In this document: positions 16,421 to 36,377 of the stretch, one piece after another
Layout: each line of letters opens with the position of its first letter
How positions within the stretch are numbered: the first letter of the stretch is position 1
Assembly: GCF_008329905.1 (NCBI RefSeq)
Contig: NZ_CP032155.1
Span: 2,728,001 to 2,792,000, forward strand
Reading direction: 5' to 3'
Length of the DNA: 64,000 nucleotides
Origin: Mycobacterium sp. ELW1
Lineage (GTDB): Bacteria > Actinomycetota > Actinomycetes > Mycobacteriales > Mycobacteriaceae
The notes under the pieces: generated by a model
Databases searched by the model: none
What the model was told of the DNA's origin: nothing
The model's input: only the letters and a program-made list of their open reading frames with translations
Made by a program: the position numbers and the translations under genes

Positions 16421-17647
16421 GTGATGGGGTTGACGTTGGCCGAACGCAGGGCGGTAACCGAGGCGATTGCGGTTCGCTATGTGCGAGCCGACAAGCGGGC
16501 CAAGGGCGTGATTCTCGATGAGTTGTGTGCCACGACCGGCTGGCATCGCAATCACGCCCGTAAGGCGCTTATGGCGGCGTTGACGCCGAAAGTCGCGGCC
16601 TCGCAGAGGCCGCGACCAGTGAAGTACGGGCCAGAGGTCATTGCCGCGCTGACGGTGTGCTGGACGGTGCTGGGGATGCCGGCCGGCAAGCGATTGGCGC
16701 CGATGTTGGGCGAATTGGTGGCGGTGTTGCGCCATTTTCAGGAGTTGGTCATCGATGACCAGACTGCAGCGTTGGTGGTGTCGATGTCGGCGGCCACCAT
16801 CGATCGACGGTTGGCTCCCGAACGGCGCAAACACCAGCTCAGGGGGCGTGCCACCACGAAGCCAGGGTCGCTGCTCAAGAGTCAGATCCCGGTCAGAACC
16901 TGGGCCGACTGGCAGGACGACCGGCCCGGTTTCGTCGAGATCGATTTGGTCTCCCACGACGGAGGCTGCGCCTGGGGTCAGTTCGCCTTCACGTTGACCG
17001 TGACCGATATCTGCACCGGGTGGACCGAGAACCGCTCCATTCCCAGCAAGGCGGCGACATGTGTCTTCCGCGCACTCAAAGTCATCGTTGAACGGATGCC
17101 ATTCCCGATCCTGGGGGTGGACTCCGACAACGGAGCCGAGTTCATCAACACCCACCTACTGCAATGGTGCGTGGACAACGAGATCACCTTCACCCGGGCG
17201 CGGCCGGGCAATAAGAACGACGGCTGTCACGTCGAACAGAAGAACTGGGCGGTGGTCCGCACGGTGGTGGGCTATCACCGCTACACAACAGCGTCAGAGA
17301 TGTTGTTGCTCAACGAGATATGGCAGTTGCAGTCCCAACTCACCAACTACTATCACCCGCAGCAGAAACTGGTATCGAAGGTCCGTCACGGTGCGAAGGT
17401 CACCAAGAAGCACGACGAGGCAGCCACTCCGTTTCGGCGCTTGATCAACCACCCGTCCATGGTCGACGAAGACCGGATCCTCGCGCTGACACTAGCCCAA
17501 AGCAACATCAACCCCGCCGCAATCCAACGCCGGATTCACGCATTGACCAACCAACTCCTCATCTTGACCACCAGCAAACCGGGAGACAGCGTCAACAAAC
17601 GCGCACTCATACACAAGGCAGCCAAAACTCCTACGCGCGCATCTTGA
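16421..17647 (+). CDS. IS transposase, integrase (rve) catalytic core
   Basis: This transposase of about 408 residues has an N-terminal helix-turn-helix region (LDELCATTGWHRNHARKAL) and a retroviral-integrase-fold core. The DDE residues are visible as the Asp in FVEIDLVSHDGG, the Asp in GVDSDNGAEFIN, and the Glu in GCHVEQKNW. The DSDNGxEF block resembles the IS3/IS481-like superfamily; I cannot place it in a named IS. GTG at 16421 and ATG at 16424 are alternative starts. The frame is full length with no internal stop, so the element may be active. The stop lies inside the right terminal repeat. Confidence 0.85.
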   Translation: MMGLTLAERRAVTEAIAVRYVRADKRAKGVILDELCATTGWHRNHARKALMAALTPKVAASQRPRPVKYGPEVIAALTVCWTVLGMPAGKRLAPMLGELVAVLRHFQELVIDDQTAALVVSMSAATIDRRLAPERRKHQLRGRATTKPGSLLKSQIPVRTWADWQDDRPGFVEIDLVSHDGGCAWGQFAFTLTVTDICTGWTENRSIPSKAATCVFRALKVIVERMPFPILGVDSDNGAEFINTHLLQWCVDNEITFTRARPGNKNDGCHVEQKNWAVVRTVVGYHRYTTASEMLLLNEIWQLQSQLTNYYHPQQKLVSKVRHGAKVTKKHDEAATPFRRLINHPSMVDEDRILALTLAQSNINPAAIQRRIHALTNQLLILTTSKPGDSVNKRALIHKAAKTPTRAS

Positions 17648-17658
17648 CATGAGGCAAC
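17634..17658 (-). repeat. IS right terminal inverted repeat
   Basis: Read on the minus strand it is GTTGCCTCATGTCAAGATG followed by CGCGCG. It pairs with the left copies and overlaps the 3' end of the transposase gene. Confidence 0.65.
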
Positions 17659-17718
17659 AGGACCGACCTGTGGATGAACGCGGAACTGTGGAAAACCCTC
17701 AGCGCATTGGTAATTCCG

Positions 17719-19299
17719 CTAGCGGAACTCCTCGGCGGAGGCCTCGATCCAGTCCGACCGCCACGACTCCGGTGGATCGTCGAGCAGCTCCCCGGGCATC
17801 AGCCAGTCGTAGATCTCGGCGTAGGTACGGGTGCGCTGACCCTCGATGCGGCGGTTGAGCATCGAGGGCTCCAGCTCGTCGAATCCGTTGAGCCCCATCG
17901 AGGCGACGATCTGGGCAGCGCTGGCCACCGTGGCGCGTTGGAAGTTGACCACCCGCTCGGTCTTGTCGGGAACATAGAGCGCACGGGCCCTCGCCTTGTC
18001 CTGGGTGGCCACACCGGTCGGGCATCTGTTGGTGTTGCACTTCATCGCCTGAATGCACCCGATCGCGAACATCATCGCCCGGGCGGACATCGTGAAATCC
18101 GCACCCTGGCAGATGCGGCTGACGATGTCGACCCCGCTGGCGACCTTGCCCGAGGCCCCGATCCTGATGTGGCGGCGCAGCCCCGTCCCGACCAGGGCGT
18201 TGTGCACCAGCATCAGCCCCTCGGTCAGGGGCATGCCGACGTGGTCCTCGAATTCCTGTGGCGCCGCACCGGTTCCGCCCTCAGACCCGTCGACGATGAT
18301 GAAGTCCGGGGTGATTCCCGTGTGCAGCATTGCCTTGCAGATCGACAGGAATTCGGTGCGCGCACCGATGCACAGCTTGAATCCGATCGGTTTACCACCG
18401 GAGAGGCTTCGCAGCGTCGCGATGAAATGCAGCATCTCCAGCGGGGTCCTGAACGCGGTGTGCGCCGGCGGGGACACCACCGTCTGCCCGATCGGCACAC
18501 CACGGGTGGCGGCGATCTCCGCACTCACCTTGGCTCCGGGCAGCACCCCGCCGAGGCCGGGTTTGGCGCCCTGGGACAGCTTGATCGAGATAGCTTTCAC
18601 CGTCGGCCAGGCCGCCTTCTCCTCGAACAGCGCGGCGTCGAAGTGCCCGTCGGCGTCGCGGCATCCGAAGTACCCGGAGCCGATCTCCCAGATCAGGTCC
18701 CCGCCGTGCTTGAGGTGATAGGGGCTGATGCCGCCCTCGCCGGTGTCGTGGGCGAATCCGCCGCGGGCGGCGCCGCCGTTAAGGGCCTCGATCGCATTGC
18801 CCGACAGTGCACCGAAGCTCATCGCCGAGACGTTCAACAACGCGATGTCGTACGGCCGGGTGCAGTCCGGACCGCCGAGCCGCACCCGGGGCGCCAGTTC
18901 GGATGCGAAGTGGGCCCGCAGGGAATGGCGGAGGAATTCGTAGCCCAGCGCGTTGACGTCCCGTTCGGTGCCGAACGGCTCATCGCTCTTGGTGCCCTTC
19001 GCTCGTTCGTAGACCATGTCGCGGGTCTCCCGGTCGAACGGACTGGCCTCGGTGTTCGACTCGATGAAGTACTGCCTGATCTCGGGGCGCATCGCCTCGG
19101 CCAGCCAGCGCGCGTGCGCGAGCACCGGGTAGGAGCGCAGGAGGGTGTGCCGGGTCTGCAGCAGGTCCCAGGTGCCCAATGCCGCGATCGCGCCCAACGG
19201 GGCGGCGATCAGCCACCACCAGGGACCGAAGGCCAGCGCGAGCCCCGCGGCGGCCAGCGCCACCACCCACAGGGACGTGACGGCGAGGGCTCTGAGCAT
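17719..19299 (-). CDS. FMN-binding glutamate synthase-like protein
   Basis: This 526-residue protein has two N-terminal hydrophobic helices (about residues 5-45) and then a complete glutamate-synthase-type FMN barrel (MSFGALSGNAIEALNGGA, SIKLSQGAKPGLGGVLPG, IIVDGSEGGTGAAP). Cysteines in CIQAMKCNTNRCPTGV resemble the Fe-S cluster ligands of GltB. It lacks the amidotransferase domain of true glutamate synthase. Membrane-anchored stand-alone homologues are widespread, and their reaction is not established. It is transcribed away from pheS, with 118 bp between the starts. An IS lies just beyond its 3' end. Confidence 0.8.
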   Translation of the reverse strand: MLRALAVTSLWVVALAAAGLALAFGPWWWLIAAPLGAIAALGTWDLLQTRHTLLRSYPVLAHARWLAEAMRPEIRQYFIESNTEASPFDRETRDMVYERAKGTKSDEPFGTERDVNALGYEFLRHSLRAHFASELAPRVRLGGPDCTRPYDIALLNVSAMSFGALSGNAIEALNGGAARGGFAHDTGEGGISPYHLKHGGDLIWEIGSGYFGCRDADGHFDAALFEEKAAWPTVKAISIKLSQGAKPGLGGVLPGAKVSAEIAATRGVPIGQTVVSPPAHTAFRTPLEMLHFIATLRSLSGGKPIGFKLCIGARTEFLSICKAMLHTGITPDFIIVDGSEGGTGAAPQEFEDHVGMPLTEGLMLVHNALVGTGLRRHIRIGASGKVASGVDIVSRICQGADFTMSARAMMFAIGCIQAMKCNTNRCPTGVATQDKARARALYVPDKTERVVNFQRATVASAAQIVASMGLNGFDELEPSMLNRRIEGQRTRTYAEIYDWLMPGELLDDPPESWRSDWIEASAEEFR

Positions 19300-19312
19300 C
19301 GGGCTCCCTTAG

Positions 19313-24059
<4,747 letters not shown>

Positions 24060-24067
24060 CGCGTATC

Positions 24068-24095
24068 GGAGGGCAGGAGCGAAGCGACTCGGGAA
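24068..24095 (+). repeat. Dispersed short repeat, copy 1 (argC-argJ junction)
   Basis: The copy contains GGGCAGGAGCGAAGCGAC (24071-24088). The same core recurs at 26188 and, inverted with one change, twice near the start of xerD. It carries an AGGAG that is 15 nt from the argJ ATG. Confidence 0.7.
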
Positions 24096-25315
24096 TGAAC
24101 ATCGATCAGACCAAACTGGTGCGGACGCAGGGGGTTACCGCGCCTGCCGGGTTCCGCGCGACCGGAATCGCGGCCGGTATCAAGAAATCCGGTGCGCTCG
24201 ACCTGGCGCTGGTGTTGAACGAAGGTCCCGACTACGCGGCCGCCGGGGTGTTCACCCGCAACCAGGTCAAGGCAGCCCCGGTGCTGTGGAGCCAGCAGGT
24301 TCTCACCACCGGCCGGTTGCGTGCGGTGTTGCTGAACTCCGGCGGCGCCAACGCCTGCACCGGAGCGGCGGGTTTCCAGGACACCCACGCCACCGCTGAG
24401 GCCGTCGCCGCAGCGCTGTCGCAGTGGGGCACCGAGACCGGACCCGTCGAGGTCGCGGTCTGTTCGACGGGGCTGATCGGCGATCGGCTACCGATGGACA
24501 AGGTGCTGGCCGGTGTCACCGAGATCGTCCACGAACTCGGCGGTGGGCTGACCGGCGGTGAGGAAGCCGCGCGGGCCATCATGACCACCGATACCGTGCC
24601 GAAACAGGTTGCCCTGCACCATGCCCCGGAAACAGGGGAGAACTGGACCGTCGGCGGGATGGCCAAGGGCGCCGGCATGCTGGCCCCGTCCTTGGCGACG
24701 ATGCTGGTGGTGCTGACCACCGACGCGGTGGCTGACGCCGCCGCACTCGACACCGCGTTGCGCCGGGCCACCGCCAAGACCTTCGACCGCCTCGACGTCG
24801 ACGGCAGCTGCTCGACCAATGACACGGTGCTGCTGCTGGCCTCGGGTGCCAGCGAGATCGCGCCCAGCCAGGACGATTTGGACGCGGCCGTGCTGCGGGT
24901 GTGTGACGACCTCTGCGCGCAACTGCAGGCCGACGCCGAAGGCGTCACCAAGCGCATCGCGATCACCGTCACCGGGGCGCCCAATGACGACGACGCGGTG
25001 ACCGCGGGCCGGATCATCGCGCGCGACAGCCTGGTCAAGACGGCGTTGTTCGGCTCCGACCCGAACTGGGGGCGGGTGCTCGCCGCGGTCGGGATGGTGC
25101 CGTTCGAGATCGACGCCCAACGGATCACCGTGTCATTCAACGGTTTCCCGGTGTGCGTCGACGGGGCCGGCGCGCAGGGAGCCCGCGACGTGAACCTGGC
25201 GGGCGCGGACATCGAGGTGACAGTCGACCTCAAGCTCGGGAACGGGCACGCGACCATCCGCACCACCGACCTGTCACACGCGTACGTCGAGGAGAATTCG
25301 GCCTACAGCTCATGA
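24095..25315 (+). CDS. argJ: Bifunctional ornithine acetyltransferase/N-acetylglutamate synthase
   Basis: ArgJ recycles the acetyl group from N-acetylornithine to glutamate. The precursor cleaves itself before the Thr in [14 protein letters not shown], and that Thr becomes the nucleophile of the mature beta chain; the segment [11 protein letters not shown] just before it is conserved. The protein is 406 residues from the ATG at 24095 ([10 protein letters not shown]). A GTG at 24056 overlaps the argC stop and would add 13 residues encoded by the dispersed repeat, so it is less likely to be the original start. Confidence 0.92.
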   Translation: MNIDQTKLVRTQGVTAPAGFRATGIAAGIKKSGALDLALVLNEGPDYAAAGVFTRNQVKAAPVLWSQQVLTTGRLRAVLLNSGGANACTGAAGFQDTHATAEAVAAALSQWGTETGPVEVAVCSTGLIGDRLPMDKVLAGVTEIVHELGGGLTGGEEAARAIMTTDTVPKQVALHHAPETGENWTVGGMAKGAGMLAPSLATMLVVLTTDAVADAAALDTALRRATAKTFDRLDVDGSCSTNDTVLLLASGASEIAPSQDDLDAAVLRVCDDLCAQLQADAEGVTKRIAITVTGAPNDDDAVTAGRIIARDSLVKTALFGSDPNWGRVLAAVGMVPFEIDAQRITVSFNGFPVCVDGAGAQGARDVNLAGADIEVTVDLKLGNGHATIRTTDLSHAYVEENSAYSS

Positions 25316-26181
25316 CCGCGACCGTGAACACCAAGGCGGCGATCCTCGCCGAGGCGCTGCCGTGGCTCAAGCAGCTGAACGACAAGATCGTCGTCATCAA
25401 GTACGGCGGCAACGCGATGACCGACGACCGGCTCAAGGCGGCTTTTGCCGACGATATGGTGTTCCTGCGCAACGCCGGTATTCACCCGGTCGTGGTACAC
25501 GGCGGCGGTCCGCAGATCAGCGCGATGCTCAAGAAGCTGGGCATCGAAGGCGAATTCAAGGGCGGGTTTCGGGTCACCACCCCCGAGGTGCTCGACATCG
25601 CGCGCATGGTGCTGTTCGGTCAGGTCGGCCGCGAGCTGGTGAACCTCATCAACGCCCATGGCCCGTACGCGGTCGGCATCACCGGAGAGGACGCCCATTT
25701 GCTCACGGCGGTGCGACGCGGGGTCACCGTGGACGGTGTTCTCACCGACATCGGCCTGGTGGGCGACATCGATCACGTCAATTCCGCCGCCGTCCTGGAT
25801 CTCATTGCCGCCGGACGTATTCCGGTGATCTCGACCATCGCGCCGGACGCCGACGGTGTGGTGCACAACATCAACGCCGACACCGCCGCTGCCGCGGTGG
25901 CCAAAGCCCTGGGCGCCGAGAAGCTGCTGATGCTCACCGACGTCGAAGGCCTCTACACCCGGTGGCCCGACCGGGATTCGCTGGTCAGCCAGATCGACAC
26001 CGTCACCCTGGCCGAGATGCTGCCGACCTTGGAGACCGGGATGATCCCCAAGATCGAAGCCTGCCTGCGGGCCGTGGAGGGTGGAGTACCCAGCGCGCAC
26101 GTGATCGACGGACGGGTCGAACATTGTGTGCTGGTCGAACTGTTCACCGACGAAGGCACCGGCACGAAAGTGGTTCCATGA
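25312..26181 (+). CDS. argB: Acetylglutamate kinase
   Basis: ArgB phosphorylates N-acetylglutamate in the second step of arginine synthesis and is usually the arginine-feedback point. This 289-residue amino-acid-kinase fold protein has KYGGNAM and [13 protein letters not shown] for ATP and substrate phosphate binding, the [11 protein letters not shown] stretch, and the C-terminal EGLYTRWPD...GMIPKIEA region. The ATG overlaps the argJ stop (ATGA). Confidence 0.95.
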   Translation: MTATVNTKAAILAEALPWLKQLNDKIVVIKYGGNAMTDDRLKAAFADDMVFLRNAGIHPVVVHGGGPQISAMLKKLGIEGEFKGGFRVTTPEVLDIARMVLFGQVGRELVNLINAHGPYAVGITGEDAHLLTAVRRGVTVDGVLTDIGLVGDIDHVNSAAVLDLIAAGRIPVISTIAPDADGVVHNINADTAAAAVAKALGAEKLLMLTDVEGLYTRWPDRDSLVSQIDTVTLAEMLPTLETGMIPKIEACLRAVEGGVPSAHVIDGRVEHCVLVELFTDEGTGTKVVP

Positions 26182-26184
26182 GCG

Positions 26185-26204
26185 GCGGGCAGGAGCGAAG
26201 CGAC

Positions 26205-26210
<6 letters not shown>
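26185..26210 (+). repeat. Dispersed short repeat, copy 2 (argB-argD junction)
   Basis: The core GGGCAGGAGCGAAGCGAC (26187-26204) is identical to copy 1. Here its AGGAG (26191-26195) is 9 nt upstream of the argD ATG, so the repeat supplies the ribosome binding site. Confidence 0.7.
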
Positions 26211-28791
<2,581 letters not shown>

Positions 28792-28830
28792 ACCCGCTTC
28801 AACTAGATCCCAAAGGCAAAGGAGCACTTC

Positions 28831-31448
<2,618 letters not shown>

Positions 31449-31481
31449 CGCACTGCCGGCGACCCATTACGATCGCCAGAT

Positions 31482-32096
31482 ATGGGGGGAGCGCCGGACA
31501 CGGCCGCCGCACCGCGGCGGGGCGTTCGTGGCTGGTTGGCCGGCCTCAGTCTGAGCCAGATCGGTCAGCTGCTGACCGTCGTCATCCTGGCCGGCACCGC
31601 GTTGTTCGGTGGGCTCGACACTGTTGACTCGGCCGTCACCGAGTTTGCACCCGGTGACGAGTTCAGCGACAACGCATTCACCGTCACGCTCGAGCGCGCA
31701 ACCCTGGTGGACGAACTGCGGGCGGGCACCACGCTCATCGCACCGAAGACGCCCGGCCGGACGTATCTGGGCATCGTCATGAAGATCCGCAACGACGGCA
31801 CGGTCCCGGCGTATCTCGATGACGAGATCGACCTCCGCGACCAGCCGCAGAAGCGTTTTTACGGCGTCATCCGGCTGACCGACGGCACCCCGGTTCCGAG
31901 CCTCGGCCCAGGTTTGACCGAAGAAGTCGGCGTGCTCTGGACATTGCCCCGGAACGCGCTGCGCCCGGGTGATTCCGTGACCGTCCGGATCTGGAAGAAG
32001 AAATTCACCGAGCTCATGGTGACCTACGGCAAGACGTGGGTGGACAGCGAGACCGAATACGGCCAGGCGACAATTCCGGTGCGGGGTAAGCAATGA
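31482..32096 (+). CDS. Membrane-anchored protein of unknown function
   Basis: This 204-residue protein has one hydrophobic helix (about residues 28-46) and an extracytoplasmic beta-rich domain with immunoglobulin-like spacing (FTVTLERATLVDEL, GIVMKIRNDGTVPAYL), resembling DUF4352-type folds. I do not recognise a specific family. It is the first of three ATGA-coupled or close small genes of the same design (helix plus beta domain) following argH. These are probably paralogous or co-assembling envelope proteins. Confidence 0.65.
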   Translation: MGGAPDTAAAPRRGVRGWLAGLSLSQIGQLLTVVILAGTALFGGLDTVDSAVTEFAPGDEFSDNAFTVTLERATLVDELRAGTTLIAPKTPGRTYLGIVMKIRNDGTVPAYLDDEIDLRDQPQKRFYGVIRLTDGTPVPSLGPGLTEEVGVLWTLPRNALRPGDSVTVRIWKKKFTELMVTYGKTWVDSETEYGQATIPVRGKQ

Positions 32097-32647
32097 GCCG
32101 TCGCAGTGTGGTCGCGGCCGCGGCAACCGTGGTCGCGATCGCGTTGGCGACCCTGGTGTGGTTGCACCTGCCCGCCAACACGACCATCTATGCGCCGTTT
32201 GATGTTCATGCGGGCATCGCCAGCCGGGCCGTCGGCCAGAATCTGTCGGCAACCGTCACACACGCCGCGATGACCCCGACCGTCACGGCACAACAATCCC
32301 GGAAACCGTATGCGGCAGCGGGTGTCTGGGTGGTGGCGCTGACGACGCTCGAAGCTTCCCGGGAGCCGGTGTTGCCGCACGCCGACCTGCTGGTCGGCCC
32401 CAACACCTACGCGCCGACGACTCAGCTGTTGTCGGGTGCGGATCTGGTGCAACCCGGGATCGCTCAACAGCGCACCTGGGCGTTCGACGTGCCGCCCGAT
32501 CTCCTGAAAACGGTCCCTTCGGTGGTGATGCGGCTCTGGGGAGGCGACGGTCGACTCGACTCACGGTTGGTGATCGACATCCCGCTCGCCGGTGTCGACC
32601 GGCCGGGTTCGATCGTCGTACCACCGTCGAAACTGGGGGCGCAATGA
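32093..32647 (+). CDS. Membrane-anchored protein of unknown function
   Basis: This 184-residue protein has an N-terminal hydrophobic anchor (about residues 6-24) that could be a signal peptide, followed by an extracytoplasmic domain (GIASRAVGQNLSATVTHAAM, GVWVVALTTLEA). The domain has the same general layout as the preceding protein: a conserved function-neutral beta domain measured against a GPNTY/VQPG loop. Its ATG overlaps the previous stop (ATGA), and its own stop overlaps the third gene. No catalytic motif is visible. Confidence 0.65.
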   Translation: MSRRSVVAAAATVVAIALATLVWLHLPANTTIYAPFDVHAGIASRAVGQNLSATVTHAAMTPTVTAQQSRKPYAAAGVWVVALTTLEASREPVLPHADLLVGPNTYAPTTQLLSGADLVQPGIAQQRTWAFDVPPDLLKTVPSVVMRLWGGDGRLDSRLVIDIPLAGVDRPGSIVVPPSKLGAQ

Positions 32648-33155
32648 AGCTGCCCATGCCACGAAAACTGTGGCAGCGCAATGCCGTGGCGATGGTCGTC
32701 GTGGTCGCGGCTATCGCGGTCCTGGTTGTTGTCGACTTGTGGCCGGACTGGTCACGGTACCGAGACACCGTTCCCCGCCACACGTGATCGCCGCCGGGCG
32801 CAGCGGTACGGTCGACGGCCAAACCTGGTCGATATCGGAGGTTCGCCACCTCGACCGGACACCCGGACCGGGTGCTCGGCCGCTACCCAAAGGCACTGTC
32901 CTGCAGGTGGTGTCGATCGCCCGATCCAACGCCCGGGCCGGCGACCTGTGCACCGGTGTGATCACCGACGGCGCCCGGCGTTGGCAGGCCGAAGGCATCG
33001 GCGGTTACACCGCCGCCTTACCGGACAACGTCTCCGACCGCTGCACCAGGCCCGGTCCCGTTCAGTTCAGTTTCCTGCTTCCGCAGGACGTGGTGCCCAC
33101 CGCCGTCGACGTGACGAACCTCGACGGCCGGATCAGGCTGCGGCTGCAGCTGTAG
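32644..33155 (+). pseudogene. Third small membrane-anchored protein, frameshifted
   Basis: The ATG at 32644 overlaps the previous stop and encodes a start MKLPMPRKLWQRN plus a hydrophobic helix, then hits a stop at 32785-32787. A domain similar in style to the two upstream proteins (GTVDGQTWSISEVRHL, TVLQVVSIARSNA) continues to 33155 in the frame reached by adding one base. The C-run at 32773-32776 is the likely site: one more C restores a continuous frame. It is either a real frameshift mutation, a phase-variable tract or a sequencing error. The final 23 nt overlap the convergent membrane protein gene. Confidence 0.65.
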
Positions 33156-34455
33156 GCGACGCCTCGGGTTCGGGATCACGCGAGACGTGCTCGATGCAGT
33201 ACGCGAATGTGCTGGCAACCAAACAGATCCGCAGCGGTTCCACGATGAGATGCGACACCAGGCTCAGCGTGCCGCCGAAGCCCTGCCAGAAGGGTTGGGG
33301 ATGAGGGCCGATGACCCAGGCGACGCCGCGGAGGAGGTAGCCGTCACCGAGTTGTGCCCGGTAGAAACTTCCCGTCATGTCGAGCCACGCCAGTCCGAGG
33401 TAGCCCAGCACGTACAGCGTCAACGCCAGGACACCGCCGTGCAGCACGATGCGCGCCGAGTCGGTGATGGGCCGGAACTTGCCGACCTGATCCACCCCGT
33501 AGTCGACGACCTTCTCGCGGACGGCTTTCGGGACGACGCGCACGCGTTTCTGAAGGCGCTTACCGGTGGGCGCCGAGCGGTCGATCCAGGTGGTCGCGCG
33601 CTGACCGCCGATGCGCTGCACCACACTGCGCCAATCGGCTGTCGAGGTGACGCCGTACACGATGCCCGCCACGGCGAGCCAGATCAGCGGCACGGCGGCA
33701 CCGCCGAACGCGGTACGCAGTGCCCACGTGACGACATCCCACACCTTCTCCAGCGGGGAGAAGTAGGAGAACGCGTCGGCGCGAGTATTGCTCAGCCACA
33801 CCATCACTCGCCGGTGCGCAACCCAGTCCCCGGGCTTGGTGAGCAGGGTGAGACCCTGGTTGACCGAGAAGCTGAGCACCAGGAACACCCAAAGTGCGTC
33901 GACGTACAGTCGCACCGCCACCAACCAGGACGGCAACCGGTCCTTGACCTTGCTCAGCACCGTGCGCAGCACCAGGGCCGCGCCGATGAGCAGCCAGGCG
34001 CTCGCGCCCACGGGAAGTTCGGCGGGGTGCAGATCGGTGGGCGGCCCGCCCGCGACGGCCGCCATCATCGCCTCGCCGACGCGGTACTGCAGCGCACGCT
34101 GCTCGAACGCCAACCAGTCCTCGCGAAACATCTGCCATGCCAGATAGATCGCGAAGAACGGGACGACGATGGTGGAGAACAGGTCGATCCGCCGGGCCGG
34201 TCGGCGCCCGAGCGTCGCAAGCACCGGGAAAGCCGGGCGCAGCACCAGGAACATCGCCACGTAGGAGCCCAGCCGCGCCATCCCGGCCAGCGGCATGATC
34301 AGCGACGCCCACCACTGGTTGTCGTGGCCGGCCCAGGCAGCCCATTCGATGGCGCCGCGGCGGCCCAGCACGCCGAGCAGGTACAAGGCTGCCAGTTGCG
34401 GCCAGTACCGCGCGAAGACGCGCAACGGCCGCAGCAGGTAGCGCATGGCTGACAT
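33133..34455 (-). CDS. Integral membrane protein of unknown function
   Basis: This 440-residue protein has about seven to eight hydrophobic segments (for example ARLGSYVAMFLVLRPAF, IDLFSTIVVPFFAIYLAW, AALVLRTVLSKVKD, VLALTLYVLGYLGLAWL). A basic cytoplasmic loop (SAPTGKRLQKRVRVVPKAV) lies in the middle. I do not recognise a transporter motif. It starts 21 bp after the ABC-F gene on the same strand and is probably co-transcribed. ATG 34455 and ATG 34446 are both possible. Its 3' end overlaps the frameshifted gene on the other strand by 23 nt. Confidence 0.7.
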   Translation of the reverse strand: MSAMRYLLRPLRVFARYWPQLAALYLLGVLGRRGAIEWAAWAGHDNQWWASLIMPLAGMARLGSYVAMFLVLRPAFPVLATLGRRPARRIDLFSTIVVPFFAIYLAWQMFREDWLAFEQRALQYRVGEAMMAAVAGGPPTDLHPAELPVGASAWLLIGAALVLRTVLSKVKDRLPSWLVAVRLYVDALWVFLVLSFSVNQGLTLLTKPGDWVAHRRVMVWLSNTRADAFSYFSPLEKVWDVVTWALRTAFGGAAVPLIWLAVAGIVYGVTSTADWRSVVQRIGGQRATTWIDRSAPTGKRLQKRVRVVPKAVREKVVDYGVDQVGKFRPITDSARIVLHGGVLALTLYVLGYLGLAWLDMTGSFYRAQLGDGYLLRGVAWVIGPHPQPFWQGFGGTLSLVSHLIVEPLRICLVASTFAYCIEHVSRDPEPEASPTAAAAA

Positions 34456-34476
34456 CTTACGAAGCGTCCCGTTGAT

Positions 34477-36270
<1,794 letters not shown>

Positions 36271-36377
36271 GAGGCTACTGGGGAGAACTCAAAGCGACGG
36301 GACGCGGATCGGCCTTATGCCATGATGTGCTGGCTGTCGGGGCCTTACGCAGCAGCGATGTGGGACAGGGGAGAGCC

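Larger units (their letters stand above)
16304..17658 (+). mobile_element. Insertion sequence with rve-type DDE transposase
   Basis: This is an element of about 1.3-1.36 kb containing one transposase gene, flanked by imperfect terminal inverted repeats of about 24 bp. The left copy (16304-16327) and right copy (17634-17658, read in reverse) share GTTG-CTCAT-T-AA-ATGCGCGCG. A second left-like copy lies 46 bp inside. It is inserted between the SOS-controlled 13E12 gene and the glutamate synthase-like gene and interrupts neither. I see no convincing target-site duplication, so exact ends are uncertain. Confidence 0.75.

Noticed and set aside
16290..17665. Target-site duplication of the IS
   Set aside because: The bases flanking the two most likely ends do not match over 3 or more positions, so no duplication can be claimed.
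33187..34452. Long plus-strand open frame (about 420 codons) opposite the membrane protein gene
   Set aside because: It is a GC-driven shadow: His/Arg/Gln-rich with no domain. The minus-strand frame has clear membrane helices and fits codon usage.
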